This document shows, in pieces, positions 9,400 through 19,460 of a stretch of 64,000 nucleotides of DNA (its first letter is position 1; each line of letters starts with the position of its first letter). The notes beneath the pieces were generated by a model that worked only from the letters and a program-made list of their open reading frames with translations, was not told where the DNA came from and did no database searches. Location: NCBI GenBank assembly GCA_905480435.1, contig CAJQQK010000102.1, positions 1 to 64,000 of the forward strand. Reading direction: 5' to 3'. A program made the position numbers and the translations under genes. The stretch comes from an uncultured Hyphomicrobiaceae bacterium (lineage in GTDB: Bacteria > Pseudomonadota > Alphaproteobacteria > Rhizobiales > Hyphomicrobiaceae).

Positions 9400-11706
9400 T
9401 TAAGCCTTCGCTGCCTGCATCGCCGACCAGATCTTGTCCGGTGTCGCCGGCATTTCTATGTGGTGAATGCCAAGTGGGCCGAGCGCATCGCAGACGGCAT
9501 TGATCGTCGCTGCGATCGAGCCGACAGATCCCGCTTCGCCGATGCCTTTGGCTCCAAGTGGATTGACTTGGGTTGGCACCGGTCGCGTCTTGAACTGGAT
9601 GTTGGCTGGCAGGTCGTCAGCGCGCGGCATGGTGTAGTCCATGAATGAGCCAGAGACCATCTGGCCGCTCTCGTCGTCATAGGTAACAGTTTCGAACAGC
9701 GCCTGCCCGACACCCATTGCAATGCCGCCGTGCATCTGGCCACGCGCCATCACCGGGTTCATCACCGTGCCAATGTCTTCGACGACAGAATAATTGATGA
9801 TCTCACAGACGCCGGTTGTCTCGTCGATCTCCACCTCACACATGTGGCAGCCGTTCGGGAACGTGACGGCTGGTGGATCGAACTTGCCGCTTGCGTTGAG
9901 ACCTTCAGGCTGTCGCTCTTCGGCGAGCTTGGCGACTTCAACCATTGAGACGCTGGATGTGCCGCCCGCCACAGAGAAGGCACCCTCGCCAAACTCTATG
10001 TCCGCTGGCTGAGCCTGCAGCATTTCGGCTGCAAGCTTGGTGCCTTCTACGATCAGACTGTCCAATGTGATTTTAATTGCCGAGCCACCGACGCCTGTCG
10101 AACTCGATCCACCATTTCCGCGCCCACCCGGCAGCATATCGGTGTCGCCCTGATGGTAACGGACTTGGGCGACATCGAGCCCTAGACGCTCCGCGATCAT
10201 GTTGGAAAACATCGTCTCGGTACCTTGGCCAACCGACATCGCGCCCGTGAAGAGATCGACGCTGCCATCCGCTCGCATGAGGATTTTTGATTGGTCGCTG
10301 GCAGGCGCCACATATGGCCCACCCGCTGCTTCGATCGGGTTCGACATGCCAAACCCGCGCAGTTTGCCACGAGATTTTGCTTCTGCACGACGTGTTTCGA
10401 AACCAGGACGGTCAGCGAAGGTAGAGGCTTCCAGCATATTCGCTTCGAACTCGCCGCAGTCGTAGGTGAAGCGAAAGCCGGTATCGTAGGGCATCGCTTC
10501 AGGCGGCACGGCATTGCGGCGGCGCAACTCAAACGGATCGGCACCGGTTTCACGCGCTGCAATGTCGATGAGGCGCTCAATGATGTAGGTCGCTTCGGGG
10601 CGGCCGGCGCCACGGTAGGGTGCGGTGACCTGTGTGTGGGTGTGGACGCCAAATGCTTCAGCTGCGATCTGGCCGATCCGGTAGACGCCGGCAATGCCGC
10701 CGTAGTTGCCGATCAGGCCAAGCGACCGACCCGATAGATAGGCGCCGATGTTGATGTCAGAGCGCACGCGCAGCGCAACAAAATTGCCATCGGCATCAAG
10801 CGCCAGCTCGCCAGTCATAAGCACGTCGCGGCCATGATCGTCGGAAAGGAAGCCCTCGGCACGGTCAGAGATCCAACGCACAGGACGGCCCAGTTGGCGC
10901 ACAGCAAAAGCGACCAGAATGTCTTCCGGGGCACAACCGCTCTTCATACCGAACGAGCCGCCAACGTCACCGGCGACAACTTGGATGTCCTTCTGGTCCA
11001 TACCCAGCATATTGGCGATTCCGGAACGCACGGGATATGGGTTTTGATTGGACGGGTAGACCACAAGCCGGCCATCACCGCCGATTGCCATCATGCAACC
11101 GCGCGGCTCCATTGAATTGGCCATTACGCGGGTGACGTGGCTTTTTAAGCGGGCAACGTGATGCGCACCGGCAATCGTCGAGCCGATGGCATCAAACTCA
11201 CCCTGCTTCCAGTGGAATGCGATGTTGCCGGGTACTTCCTTCCAGACCAGTGGCGCATCGGCAGCAAGTGCTGCATCAGCAGATACCGCAACCGGCGCTT
11301 CGTCGACATCAATGCTGATGAGTTCGGCAGCTGCTTGCGCTTGCGCGCGCGTTTCCGCAACGATCAGCGCAACGCCTTCGCCGAGGTGACGGACACGATC
11401 GGACGCAAGTACGCGCCGCTCTGCTGGAAAAGCTTCAGCGCCATCAGGACGAGGAAACTTGACCGCACAGGGGAACGCGCCAATGCCAGCTTTCGCAAGA
11501 TCTGCAGCGGTGTACACGGCAAGCACACCAACGGCTGCTGCAGCGTCTGACGTATCTAAGGGGGCAAGCGTGCCATGTGCGAACGGCGAGCGGACCACGA
11601 AGGCATGTGCGAGATTGGCCATTGGCAGGTCAGCCACGTAACGGCCTTGCCCCGTGATTAGACGGTCATCCTCGATGCGGCCTTGATAGTTGGCATTCGT
11701 GCCCAT
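9400..11706 (-). CDS. xanthine dehydrogenase-family molybdopterin-binding subunit (second copy)
   Basis: GGSFGMKSG, APYRGAGRPEATYIIERLID, GIGEAGSVGSIAATINAVCDAL; start at 11706. Confidence 0.92.
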   Translation of the reverse strand: MGTNANYQGRIEDDRLITGQGRYVADLPMANLAHAFVVRSPFAHGTLAPLDTSDAAAAVGVLAVYTAADLAKAGIGAFPCAVKFPRPDGAEAFPAERRVLASDRVRHLGEGVALIVAETRAQAQAAAELISIDVDEAPVAVSADAALAADAPLVWKEVPGNIAFHWKQGEFDAIGSTIAGAHHVARLKSHVTRVMANSMEPRGCMMAIGGDGRLVVYPSNQNPYPVRSGIANMLGMDQKDIQVVAGDVGGSFGMKSGCAPEDILVAFAVRQLGRPVRWISDRAEGFLSDDHGRDVLMTGELALDADGNFVALRVRSDINIGAYLSGRSLGLIGNYGGIAGVYRIGQIAAEAFGVHTHTQVTAPYRGAGRPEATYIIERLIDIAARETGADPFELRRRNAVPPEAMPYDTGFRFTYDCGEFEANMLEASTFADRPGFETRRAEAKSRGKLRGFGMSNPIEAAGGPYVAPASDQSKILMRADGSVDLFTGAMSVGQGTETMFSNMIAERLGLDVAQVRYHQGDTDMLPGGRGNGGSSSTGVGGSAIKITLDSLIVEGTKLAAEMLQAQPADIEFGEGAFSVAGGTSSVSMVEVAKLAEERQPEGLNASGKFDPPAVTFPNGCHMCEVEIDETTGVCEIINYSVVEDIGTVMNPVMARGQMHGGIAMGVGQALFETVTYDDESGQMVSGSFMDYTMPRADDLPANIQFKTRPVPTQVNPLGAKGIGEAGSVGSIAATINAVCDALGPLGIHHIEMPATPDKIWSAMQAAKA

Positions 11707-11812
11707 GCGTTCGGCTCCATTTGTTTTGCCGATGGTGTAGTGAATTGTGCGGCGTTCGACAATCGCCCAGCCAGTGTCTTGCAATCGCTGGTGCGATTAC
11801 CGGGTGTTTTCG

Positions 11813-12613
11813 TCAGTCACAGCGCACGGACATGCCGCCGTCTATGACAATTTCGGTGCCGGTAATCCAGCGTGCCTCGTCGCTCGCAAGGAACAGCGCG
11901 GCGTTTGCGGTGTCGCGTCCGTCCCCCATAAAGCCGAGTGGAATGCGGGCGAGCCGATCGGCAAGCAGTTGCTCGACGTCGCCACCGGCGCGCTGGCCGG
12001 CAAGGCGCACTTCGACGAGTGGCGTGTGCAGTTGACCCGGTATGATGGTGTTAACGCGCACATTCTGGGGTGCGTACTCAACCGCGACGACACGGCCGAA
12101 CTGAATGACACCAGCTTTAGTCGCGGCATAGGCCGATTGTGCAGCGCCGGTCCAGCGAATGCCTGAAGTCGAAGCCATGTTAACGATCGCGCCGCGCTTT
12201 TGGGCAGCCATATGCGGCAGCACGCACCGGCAAGAGAGATAAACACTGGTGAGGTTCGACTTGATCTGCCGTTCCCAGGTCTCTTCGTCCATCTGCACGG
12301 GTCCGCCTTTGGCCGAACCGCCGACATTGTTGACCAGGATGTCAACGCCGCCATAGTGCTTGATACAGGCATCAACCATGCCTTCAACGGATGCCCTGTC
12401 AGTCGCATCGCACTGCATCGTTTCGATCTGTCCGCCGGCGGCCTTGACCCGCTCGACGGTCTCAGCCATCGCATCTTCGTTGATGTCAGTGGCGAATATT
12501 TTTGCACCTTCTTCAGCAAAACGTACGGCCATAGCGCGTCCGTTACCCCAGCCAGGCCCAACGCAGCCGGCGCCGGAAACGATGGCAATGCGTCCTTCGA
12601 GACGTCCTGTCAT
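11813..12613 (-). CDS. SDR family oxidoreductase
   Basis: VSGAGCVGPGWGNGRAMAVRFAEEGA, VNNVGG, YAATKAGV, WITGTEIVIDGG. Confidence 0.9.
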   Translation of the reverse strand: MTGRLEGRIAIVSGAGCVGPGWGNGRAMAVRFAEEGAKIFATDINEDAMAETVERVKAAGGQIETMQCDATDRASVEGMVDACIKHYGGVDILVNNVGGSAKGGPVQMDEETWERQIKSNLTSVYLSCRCVLPHMAAQKRGAIVNMASTSGIRWTGAAQSAYAATKAGVIQFGRVVAVEYAPQNVRVNTIIPGQLHTPLVEVRLAGQRAGGDVEQLLADRLARIPLGFMGDGRDTANAALFLASDEARWITGTEIVIDGGMSVRCD

Positions 12614-12622
12614 GTCAGCTCC

Positions 12623-13171
12623 TTAGTCCATCTCGCGTGGCACATCGGCCGGTGGCATTACTTCAAACACGTTGAGTGTCATCGACACGAAGCTGTAGTA
12701 GCCCAGGACCGCGACGAGATCGACGACGGCATCCGACCCCAGCGTGGCGACAGCCTTGTCGTAAAGATCCTGATTGACGCGTTTGTCATTGTGCAGTGCC
12801 AACGCAAAATCGTGGACGACTTCTTGAGCTTTATCCGCGAATGAAGGGCGTTTGCGCTGCCGAATGGCTTCGGCGATTTCAGGATCAAGCCCGGCTTCAA
12901 GCGCGATACGCTTGTGGGCGAACCATTCATATTCCGCGCTCCAGCAGCGTGCTGTGACGAGGATGCCGAGTTCGGAAAGGATCGGCGGCAGGCTTGAGTC
13001 GTAACGGCAATACTGTCCGAAGGATTGCGCACGGTCTGCGAGTTCAGGTCGGTGCAGCCACATGGCGAGTGGTCCGCGCAGGCCGCCGCGCGGCCCCGAT
13101 GTGATCGCGGCCGCGACCTCATTCTGGCGCTCAGAGTAAGTATTCGGGTTAGGCGGGTCGAGACGAGGCAT
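12623..13171 (-). CDS. carboxymuconolactone decarboxylase/AhpD-like family protein
   Basis: ELGILVTARCWSAEYEWFAHKRIALEAGL resembles the CMD core; classical AhpD CxxC not present. Confidence 0.75.
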   Translation of the reverse strand: MPRLDPPNPNTYSERQNEVAAAITSGPRGGLRGPLAMWLHRPELADRAQSFGQYCRYDSSLPPILSELGILVTARCWSAEYEWFAHKRIALEAGLDPEIAEAIRQRKRPSFADKAQEVVHDFALALHNDKRVNQDLYDKAVATLGSDAVVDLVAVLGYYSFVSMTLNVFEVMPPADVPREMD

Positions 13172-13387
13172 GACGACACTCCCAAGCTAGGGTGGTTTTT
13201 GATTGGCCGGTATAATGCCTGACTGCCGACTGAATGCGCAGCGTATTACGCCATCTCAAGGGAGCATTGATCTAGACATCAAGGATGTGAATTGTACGTC
13301 ATATCTCTGACTGCAAAAATTGGCGTTCTGCTTCGATTGCAGCTAAATCAATCAGTACAAACCGACAGAAAGTGCTTGGAGACACCA

Positions 13388-14608
13388 ATGCAGGACAACG
13401 CCGCCGCATCAGGAAAACTGCCGATGTTGTTTTCACCAATTAAGCTGCGTTCGGTGACGGCGCGCAACCGGATCGTCGCTTCTCCGATGTGCCAGTATCG
13501 ATCTGAGGATGGCGGCCCGAACGACTGGCAGCTGGCACATCTCGGGCGTCTCGCGATCGGTGGCTGCGGCATCATATTCGGCGAGGAGACCGCCGTCGAA
13601 GCGCGGGGGCGGAAAACCTATACCTGCGCGGGCATCTATGACGACAAACACATCGCTGAGTATCGCCGGATCAATGACTTCCTGAAAGCCAACGGTGCAA
13701 CCCCGGCGATCCAGCTCGGGCATTCCGGGCGCAAGGGATCGTGTCACGATGCGATCAAAGATTGGGCACCGCTGAACGCGGAAGACGCAATAGACGGATT
13801 CGAGCCATGGACGGCAATTGGCCCAAGCGCCGTGCCGCAAACACCGGCCCATCCGTTGCCGCGTGCGATGACGGAGGAAGACATTGCGGCTGTCATCCAG
13901 GCATTTGTCGACTCTGCAATTCGGTCAGAGAAAGCCGGCTATGACATCGTCGAGATCCATGGTGCACATGGCTACCTGATCCATCAGTTCCTGTCGCCGC
14001 TGACGAACAAACGCAATGATGGCTATGGCGGCAGTCGCGAGAACCGCATGCGATTTGCGCTAGAAGTGACCAAAGCTGTGCGGGCGGTTTGGCCCGACGA
14101 CAAACCGCTGTTCTACCGTGTGTCTGCCATCGATGGGCCGGGCGGTATGTGGATGATTGATGATACGATCGCGCTGGCGGTCGCATTGAAAGATTGCGGC
14201 GTTGATATCGTTGATTGTTCGGCTGGTGGCATTGTCGGCTCGGCAAGCAAGGCTCAACTGCCGCGTTTGCCAGGCTTCAATGTTCCATTTTCTCAACGCA
14301 TCAGGAAGGAAGCCGACATACCAACAATGGCAGTCGGTCTGATCACCGAAGGCGAGCAGGCTGAACGGATTCTGCAAACCGGTCAGGCGGATCTGATCGC
14401 GCTGGCACGTGAATTGATGTGGTACGCGGACTGGCCAGCCCACATGGCACGCCAGATGGGCGTTAACGATCATCGCTTTATGCCGGAGGGTTACGCACAC
14501 CGCCTCCAGTTGCGCGATCATCAAGCAACCATGCCAATCAACCAACACACGCCGGAAAACTATGAAATCTTATCAGAATGGGCCGGCATGACTGTGACGC
14601 CGGACTGA
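13388..14608 (+). CDS. NADH:flavin oxidoreductase (Old Yellow Enzyme / YqjM-like)
   Basis: LFSPIKLRSVTARNRIVASPMCQY, IQLGHSGRKG, VEIHGAHGYLIHQFLSPLTNKRNDGYGGS. Confidence 0.93.
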   Translation: MQDNAAASGKLPMLFSPIKLRSVTARNRIVASPMCQYRSEDGGPNDWQLAHLGRLAIGGCGIIFGEETAVEARGRKTYTCAGIYDDKHIAEYRRINDFLKANGATPAIQLGHSGRKGSCHDAIKDWAPLNAEDAIDGFEPWTAIGPSAVPQTPAHPLPRAMTEEDIAAVIQAFVDSAIRSEKAGYDIVEIHGAHGYLIHQFLSPLTNKRNDGYGGSRENRMRFALEVTKAVRAVWPDDKPLFYRVSAIDGPGGMWMIDDTIALAVALKDCGVDIVDCSAGGIVGSASKAQLPRLPGFNVPFSQRIRKEADIPTMAVGLITEGEQAERILQTGQADLIALARELMWYADWPAHMARQMGVNDHRFMPEGYAHRLQLRDHQATMPINQHTPENYEILSEWAGMTVTPD

Positions 14609-14699
14609 TCTGGGCGGCAGAGGCCTTGGGGTATGTGCAACGTGCCCTCTGTGACTGACCATCTCATAGATATTACCACTTCACTCAGCGAGAATAACC

Positions 14700-14840
14700 A
14701 TGTTTACGAATAACCGCCGTGGCTACGATCCGAATCGAACGTGGGAAGAATGGCTTCTGACGCGCTCTCGACAGCTGGCGTTTGTCATCGCGATGCTACT
14801 TTTACTCATCGTGTTAATGATATTCGGGCCGTCAAAATGA
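14700..14840 (+). CDS. 46-aa single-pass membrane microprotein
   Basis: MFTNNRRGYDPNRTWEEWLLTRSRQLAFVIAMLLLLIVLMIFGPSK; below the length cut-off of the ORF track. Confidence 0.4.
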   Translation: MFTNNRRGYDPNRTWEEWLLTRSRQLAFVIAMLLLLIVLMIFGPSK

Positions 14841-15033
14841 TCAAACTGACCTGAATTTAGGCCTATTGAGAAATTACAGTGATTATGAGTGCGATGCCAG
14901 GGGTGTCCAAGGACGTGTTGGTGCATCATTCATTTATGATGCTTGAGCATATGGAAAAGCCGTGCAACACTCACAGCAAGCTCAAATAAAAAACAGAGCG
15001 AACTAGTCGAAGCCCGATGGGAGGAAGCAAACT

Positions 15034-16086
15034 ATGAATCTATCAAAAACGTCACTGTTGGCAGGTGCAAGCGCACTCGCAATGGCAGGTATGACTGCAG
15101 CAAGTCATCAAGCAACTGCTCAGGAAGTCAAAGGCCCGGCTTTAAGCTGGAAGCTGTCACTCTGGGGCAAACGCCGCGCGTTTACCGAGGGTATGGAATA
15201 CGTTGTCAAGGAAGTTGCAGCGAAGACCGGCGGCAAATTCAAAATCAAACTTTTCTACGGCGGCCAGCTCTCCAAGAGTAAAGAAAATCTCGACGGCATT
15301 AAAATTGGCGCATTCGAAGCAGCCACATTCTGCGCTGCATATCATCCTGGCAAAAATGCACCCCTGAACGTGCTTGACCTGCCGTTCCTGCCAATCGGCA
15401 ACTTTGCAGTCCAAAAGAAGGTGCACAGCGCCGTCTATGGTCATCCGGCTGCAATTGAAGCTTTGGCGAAGTGGAACGCTGTTCTCTACATGTCAAACAT
15501 CCTGCCGCTCTATGAGTATATGGGTAAAGGCAAGGCACCACAGTCTGTGGCTGACTTCAAAGGCAAGCGTCTGCGCGCGCTTGGTGGCATGGGCGCAGCA
15601 GCCCGTCTGATTGGTGCAACACCATCCAGCATGCCTGCAGCGGAAACCTACACTGCCCTGCAGCGTGGCACTGTTGATGCGATCGGCTTCCCATACAGCT
15701 ACACGTTCGCGGCTTACAAGCTCGACGAAGTTGCTGACTGGGTCACGACGAACATGAAACTTGGCACTGTTAACTGCCCGACCGTGTTCAATAAAGATAA
15801 GTACGACAAGCTTCCAGACCAGTACAAAAAGCTTCTCAATGGCCTAAAAGATGGTGCTTACGGCGCAATCGAAGCGGCTTACATCGAGAAAGATAAGAAG
15901 AACGAAGCCAAATGGGGCGCAGCGGACAGCAAGGTCAAAATGATCAAGATCCCTGAAGATCAAATGGCTGAGTTCCGTAAAATCGCTGGTAAGCCAGTTT
16001 GGGACAAATGGGTTGCTGACAATAAAGACAAGCTGCCTGCTCAAGAGCTTCTTGATCTTGTTCTCAAGAACGCTGGCGTGAAGTAA
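15034..16086 (+). CDS. TRAP transporter substrate-binding protein, DctP family
   Basis: Signal peptide; GGKFKIKLFYGGQLSKSKENLDGIKIGAFEAA, FKGKRLRALGGMGAAARLIGATP. Confidence 0.9.
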   Translation: MNLSKTSLLAGASALAMAGMTAASHQATAQEVKGPALSWKLSLWGKRRAFTEGMEYVVKEVAAKTGGKFKIKLFYGGQLSKSKENLDGIKIGAFEAATFCAAYHPGKNAPLNVLDLPFLPIGNFAVQKKVHSAVYGHPAAIEALAKWNAVLYMSNILPLYEYMGKGKAPQSVADFKGKRLRALGGMGAAARLIGATPSSMPAAETYTALQRGTVDAIGFPYSYTFAAYKLDEVADWVTTNMKLGTVNCPTVFNKDKYDKLPDQYKKLLNGLKDGAYGAIEAAYIEKDKKNEAKWGAADSKVKMIKIPEDQMAEFRKIAGKPVWDKWVADNKDKLPAQELLDLVLKNAGVK

Positions 16087-16104
16087 GCATAATGCTAACT
16101 GGCT

Positions 16105-16128
16105 CGAGCCGCCTATCTGGGCGGCTCG
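16105..16128 (+). terminator. intercistronic hairpin between dctP and dctQ homologues
   Basis: CGAGCCGCC (16105-16113) / GGCGGCTCG (16120-16128), perfect 9-bp stem, no T tract. Confidence 0.6.
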
Positions 16129-16189
16129 TTACCTTTGACAGCTATGCATCGCGGCTGCACATTGGCCGCGTCCACAACCACAATTTTAT

Positions 16190-16858
16190 TTGACGGGTCC
16201 TATGAACGATAGCCCTGCCTTGTCGCCTGGCGCGCGCATGCTCAAAAGCGTCGACGAGGGCTTCTTCAAGTTTGAGAAGCTCCTCAATTTTATAGCTGCC
16301 TTGGTCATTCTGGGCATCATGTTTGTCGGTACGTTTCAGGTCTTTGGCCGAAAACTACTGAGCATGCCCCTGCCTGGTTATGTCGACTGGATCGAGATGA
16401 GTATGACCATCTTCGCATTCCTGTCGATCTCGTACACGCAACGGCTTGGCGGTCACATCCGAATGGAGATCGTGATCGGCCGTTTCAAAGGGCGGTTGCT
16501 GTATTTCTTTGAGATCATCGGCACAGTTGCAGCTCTCGTCATCGTTTCAATCCTGGCCTACTACGCTTACACGCACTTCAATCGTGCCTTTGAAATCGGC
16601 GACAGTACGATCGACATTGGCCTTCCCGTTTGGCCGTCAAAACTACTTGTGCCATTCGCCTTCGGAGTACTTTTGTTTCGTCTGCTCATTCAGCTCATCG
16701 GCTTTATTCGTTTGTTTCTACATCCGGAAGCCGAGCTCATTGGTGTGCCAAAAATCGAGACGGTCGATGACCAAGCTCAAGCCGAAATCGATGCCGGCCT
16801 AGCGGGCGAGAAAGAAAAGGTTGATCTGCTCAACCGCAATAAAGACGGGGGAGCGTAA
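16190..16858 (+). CDS. TRAP transporter small permease, DctQ family
   Basis: Four hydrophobic segments; GTFQVFGRKLLSMPLPGYVDWIEMSMTIFAFLSISYTQRLGGHIRME. Confidence 0.88.
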   Translation: MTGPMNDSPALSPGARMLKSVDEGFFKFEKLLNFIAALVILGIMFVGTFQVFGRKLLSMPLPGYVDWIEMSMTIFAFLSISYTQRLGGHIRMEIVIGRFKGRLLYFFEIIGTVAALVIVSILAYYAYTHFNRAFEIGDSTIDIGLPVWPSKLLVPFAFGVLLFRLLIQLIGFIRLFLHPEAELIGVPKIETVDDQAQAEIDAGLAGEKEKVDLLNRNKDGGA

Positions 16859-18210
16859 TGGACGAGCTCACGATAGGAATACTTGTCACCGTCGGTCTTC
16901 TGTTTGCCGTCTTCTTGGGCGTTCGCGTTTATGCGGCAGCGGCGCTCGCGGGCCTTTGTGGTATGGTCGCGCTTATCGGCTGGGATGCCGGTGCCGGCAT
17001 GGTCGGGACGATCCCGCATTCGAAGGCTGTCAACTACGTGTTGAGTGTGCTTCCGATGTTCATTCTCATCGGTTTTATTGCTTATCACGCCGGTCTGACG
17101 CACGACCTTTTCAACGCAGCAAAAGCCTGGTTCGGTTGGGTGCCGGGGGGACTTGCAGTGGCGAGTGTATTCGCGACGGCGGGTTTTGCGGCTGTGTCGG
17201 GTGCGAGTACGGCAACTGCCGCCGTGTTCAGTCGAGTAGCGATCCCGCATATGTTGGAGAACGGGTACGATAGACGACTTGCGGCGGGGGTCGTCGCGGC
17301 GGGCGGCACGCTCGCGTCGTTGATTCCGCCAAGTGCGATCCTGGTCATCTACGCGATCATCGTCGAAGAGTCGGTTGGCACCTTGATCCTGGCTGGCTTC
17401 CTGCCCGGTATCGTGTCGGCTATCATTTACGCTCTTTTGATCATCGGTCAGTGCTGGTGGAAACCAGAACTTGGTCCTGCAATTCCATCGCCACCGTTCG
17501 CAGAAAAGATGAGAACGCTACCGGGCACGATCCCGATATTCGCCGTCGTCGCGATTATCTTCAGTGCCATGGCAATGGGTTGGGCAACACCAACGGAAGC
17601 CGGTGCGCTTGGTGCGTTCGTGGTTCTGTTGATTGCGCTTGCTCGTGGTATGCGTTGGGGACCGTTGGAAGAAGCGTTGCTGGAAACGGCTAAGCTAACC
17701 GCGATGATATTTGCCCTGATCTGGGGTGTGTTGATCTTTGTCCGTTTCCTTGGATTCGCGGGCCTGCCTGAAGCGTTTGCAGAATTCATCGTCGCGCTGC
17801 CTTATCCGCCTCTGGTCGTTATTGTGATGATCCTGCTCGGCTATGCCGTGCTTGGTATGTTCATGGATGCGATCGGTATGCTGTTGCTGACATTGCCGGT
17901 TGTTTATCCAGCTGTTATCGCGCTTAACGGCGGACCGGATGTTTCATATGCTGATAGTGCGCTTGGTATGAGTGGGGCGGCAGCACCTATCTGGTTTGGC
18001 ATCATCGTCGTTAAGATGTGCGAGGTGTGCCTCATCACACCGCCTGTCGGATTGAACTGTTATGTGGTGTCCGCGGTACGGCCCGATATACCACTTGCCG
18101 ACGTGTTCCGTGGCATCTTCCCGTTCTTCCTGGCAGATGCGGCAACCATCGCATTGTTCATCGTTTACCCTGGCATCATCACGTGGTTGCCAACGTACGT
18201 GAACTCTTAA
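16858..18210 (+). CDS. TRAP transporter large permease, DctM family
   Basis: SVLPMFILIGFIA, FAAVSGASTATAAVFSRVAIPHM, AAGGTLASLIPPSAILVIYAI; 1-bp overlap with the dctQ homologue. Confidence 0.93.
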   Translation: MDELTIGILVTVGLLFAVFLGVRVYAAAALAGLCGMVALIGWDAGAGMVGTIPHSKAVNYVLSVLPMFILIGFIAYHAGLTHDLFNAAKAWFGWVPGGLAVASVFATAGFAAVSGASTATAAVFSRVAIPHMLENGYDRRLAAGVVAAGGTLASLIPPSAILVIYAIIVEESVGTLILAGFLPGIVSAIIYALLIIGQCWWKPELGPAIPSPPFAEKMRTLPGTIPIFAVVAIIFSAMAMGWATPTEAGALGAFVVLLIALARGMRWGPLEEALLETAKLTAMIFALIWGVLIFVRFLGFAGLPEAFAEFIVALPYPPLVVIVMILLGYAVLGMFMDAIGMLLLTLPVVYPAVIALNGGPDVSYADSALGMSGAAAPIWFGIIVVKMCEVCLITPPVGLNCYVVSAVRPDIPLADVFRGIFPFFLADAATIALFIVYPGIITWLPTYVNS

Positions 18211-18240
18211 ACGCCAAAGAGAATAACGACGACGGAATTG

Positions 18241-18272
18241 AAGCGGCTGCCCATCTGGGTGGCCGCTTTTTT
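18241..18272 (+). terminator. intrinsic terminator of the TRAP operon
   Basis: AAGCGGCTGCCCA-TC-TGGGTGGCCGCTT followed by TTTT. Confidence 0.75.
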
Positions 18273-18380
18273 CATTTCAGTCATGAATGATCAGATACGT
18301 TATCGCAGCCAGCTTGTTTCTACTCAGCGTCGACGGCATCCTTTGTTGTGCGCGATGCACTGCTTGGAGGGAGAGCCGCA

Positions 18381-19427
18381 ATGGCTGGCAACACGAAAAC
18401 CGTCGTTCGGTTTGATCATTTCATCAATCCGGTATTCCAGGCGCGCCTCGCGCAGGAGGCAGATATCGAGTACGTCGAGCTTCGTCAGGACGACGAGGCG
18501 ATGGGATGGGCGGCATTCGATCGGGCGCACATTTATCAGATTTCGGCGGCAAAAGATGAGGTCGAAAAGAAATGGTGGGCGACGGGACCATTACTTGAGC
18601 GGGCACCCAACTTGCTTGCCGTGTCATCGAGTGGTGCCGGCTATGATACGTCTGACGCGGAAGCTTGCACAAAGGCGGGTGTGCTGCTCGTCAATCAGGC
18701 TGGCGGCAATGCGCAATCAGTTGCCGAGCATACGCTGGGTTTGATGTTGGACCTGTCGAAGCGAGTGAGCGAAAACGATCGGCTGTTGCGCTCCAGTCGA
18801 CGGGATTATCCACGCGAGCAACTGATGGGCCGCGAGATTTCGGGGCGTACGATCGGCCTTGTTGGTATCGGCGAAGTCGGAACGAGAGTTGCTAAACTTG
18901 CGAATGCGTTCGGTATGAGCGTTGTGGCGACCGACCCGAACGTGGATGCCGACACGATGGCGGCACGTGGCGCAAGGAAGGTCAGTCTCGACGAACTGCT
19001 TCCTGAAGCCGACTTCGTGTCGATCCACTGCCCGCGCATTCCAACAACAACCAATATGATCAATGATGCAGCCTTTAAGGCAATGAAGCCGGGTGGCATC
19101 TTCATCACCACGGCCCGTGGCGGCATTCACGATGAGGCAGCGCTGCAGGCAGCGATGGATACAGGTCACGTTGCGGGCGCCGGTCTTGATGTATGGGATG
19201 TCGAGCCGCCGCCGGTTGATCATCCGTTGTTGGCGCGGGACAATGTGGTCGCGACGTATCACACTGCTGGTGTCACGAGTGAGGCGCGCACGCGCGTTGC
19301 CGAATACGCAAGTGAACAGATCGTGCAGATCCTGGCCGGCAAACGGGCGCCTCGGATTATCAACCCAGAAGCTTGGCCAGCCTTCGTCAAACGTTTCGAG
19401 AAAATCATGGGCCAGACGCCAGCGTAG
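18381..19427 (+). CDS. D-2-hydroxyacid dehydrogenase (second)
   Basis: GIGEVGTRVAKLANAFG, TTARGGIHDEAALQAAMDTGHVAGAGLDVWDVEPPP. Confidence 0.9.
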   Translation: MAGNTKTVVRFDHFINPVFQARLAQEADIEYVELRQDDEAMGWAAFDRAHIYQISAAKDEVEKKWWATGPLLERAPNLLAVSSSGAGYDTSDAEACTKAGVLLVNQAGGNAQSVAEHTLGLMLDLSKRVSENDRLLRSSRRDYPREQLMGREISGRTIGLVGIGEVGTRVAKLANAFGMSVVATDPNVDADTMAARGARKVSLDELLPEADFVSIHCPRIPTTTNMINDAAFKAMKPGGIFITTARGGIHDEAALQAAMDTGHVAGAGLDVWDVEPPPVDHPLLARDNVVATYHTAGVTSEARTRVAEYASEQIVQILAGKRAPRIINPEAWPAFVKRFEKIMGQTPA

Positions 19428-19460
19428 CGAGGCCGCAACGCAATCAACCAGGAGAGCGAC

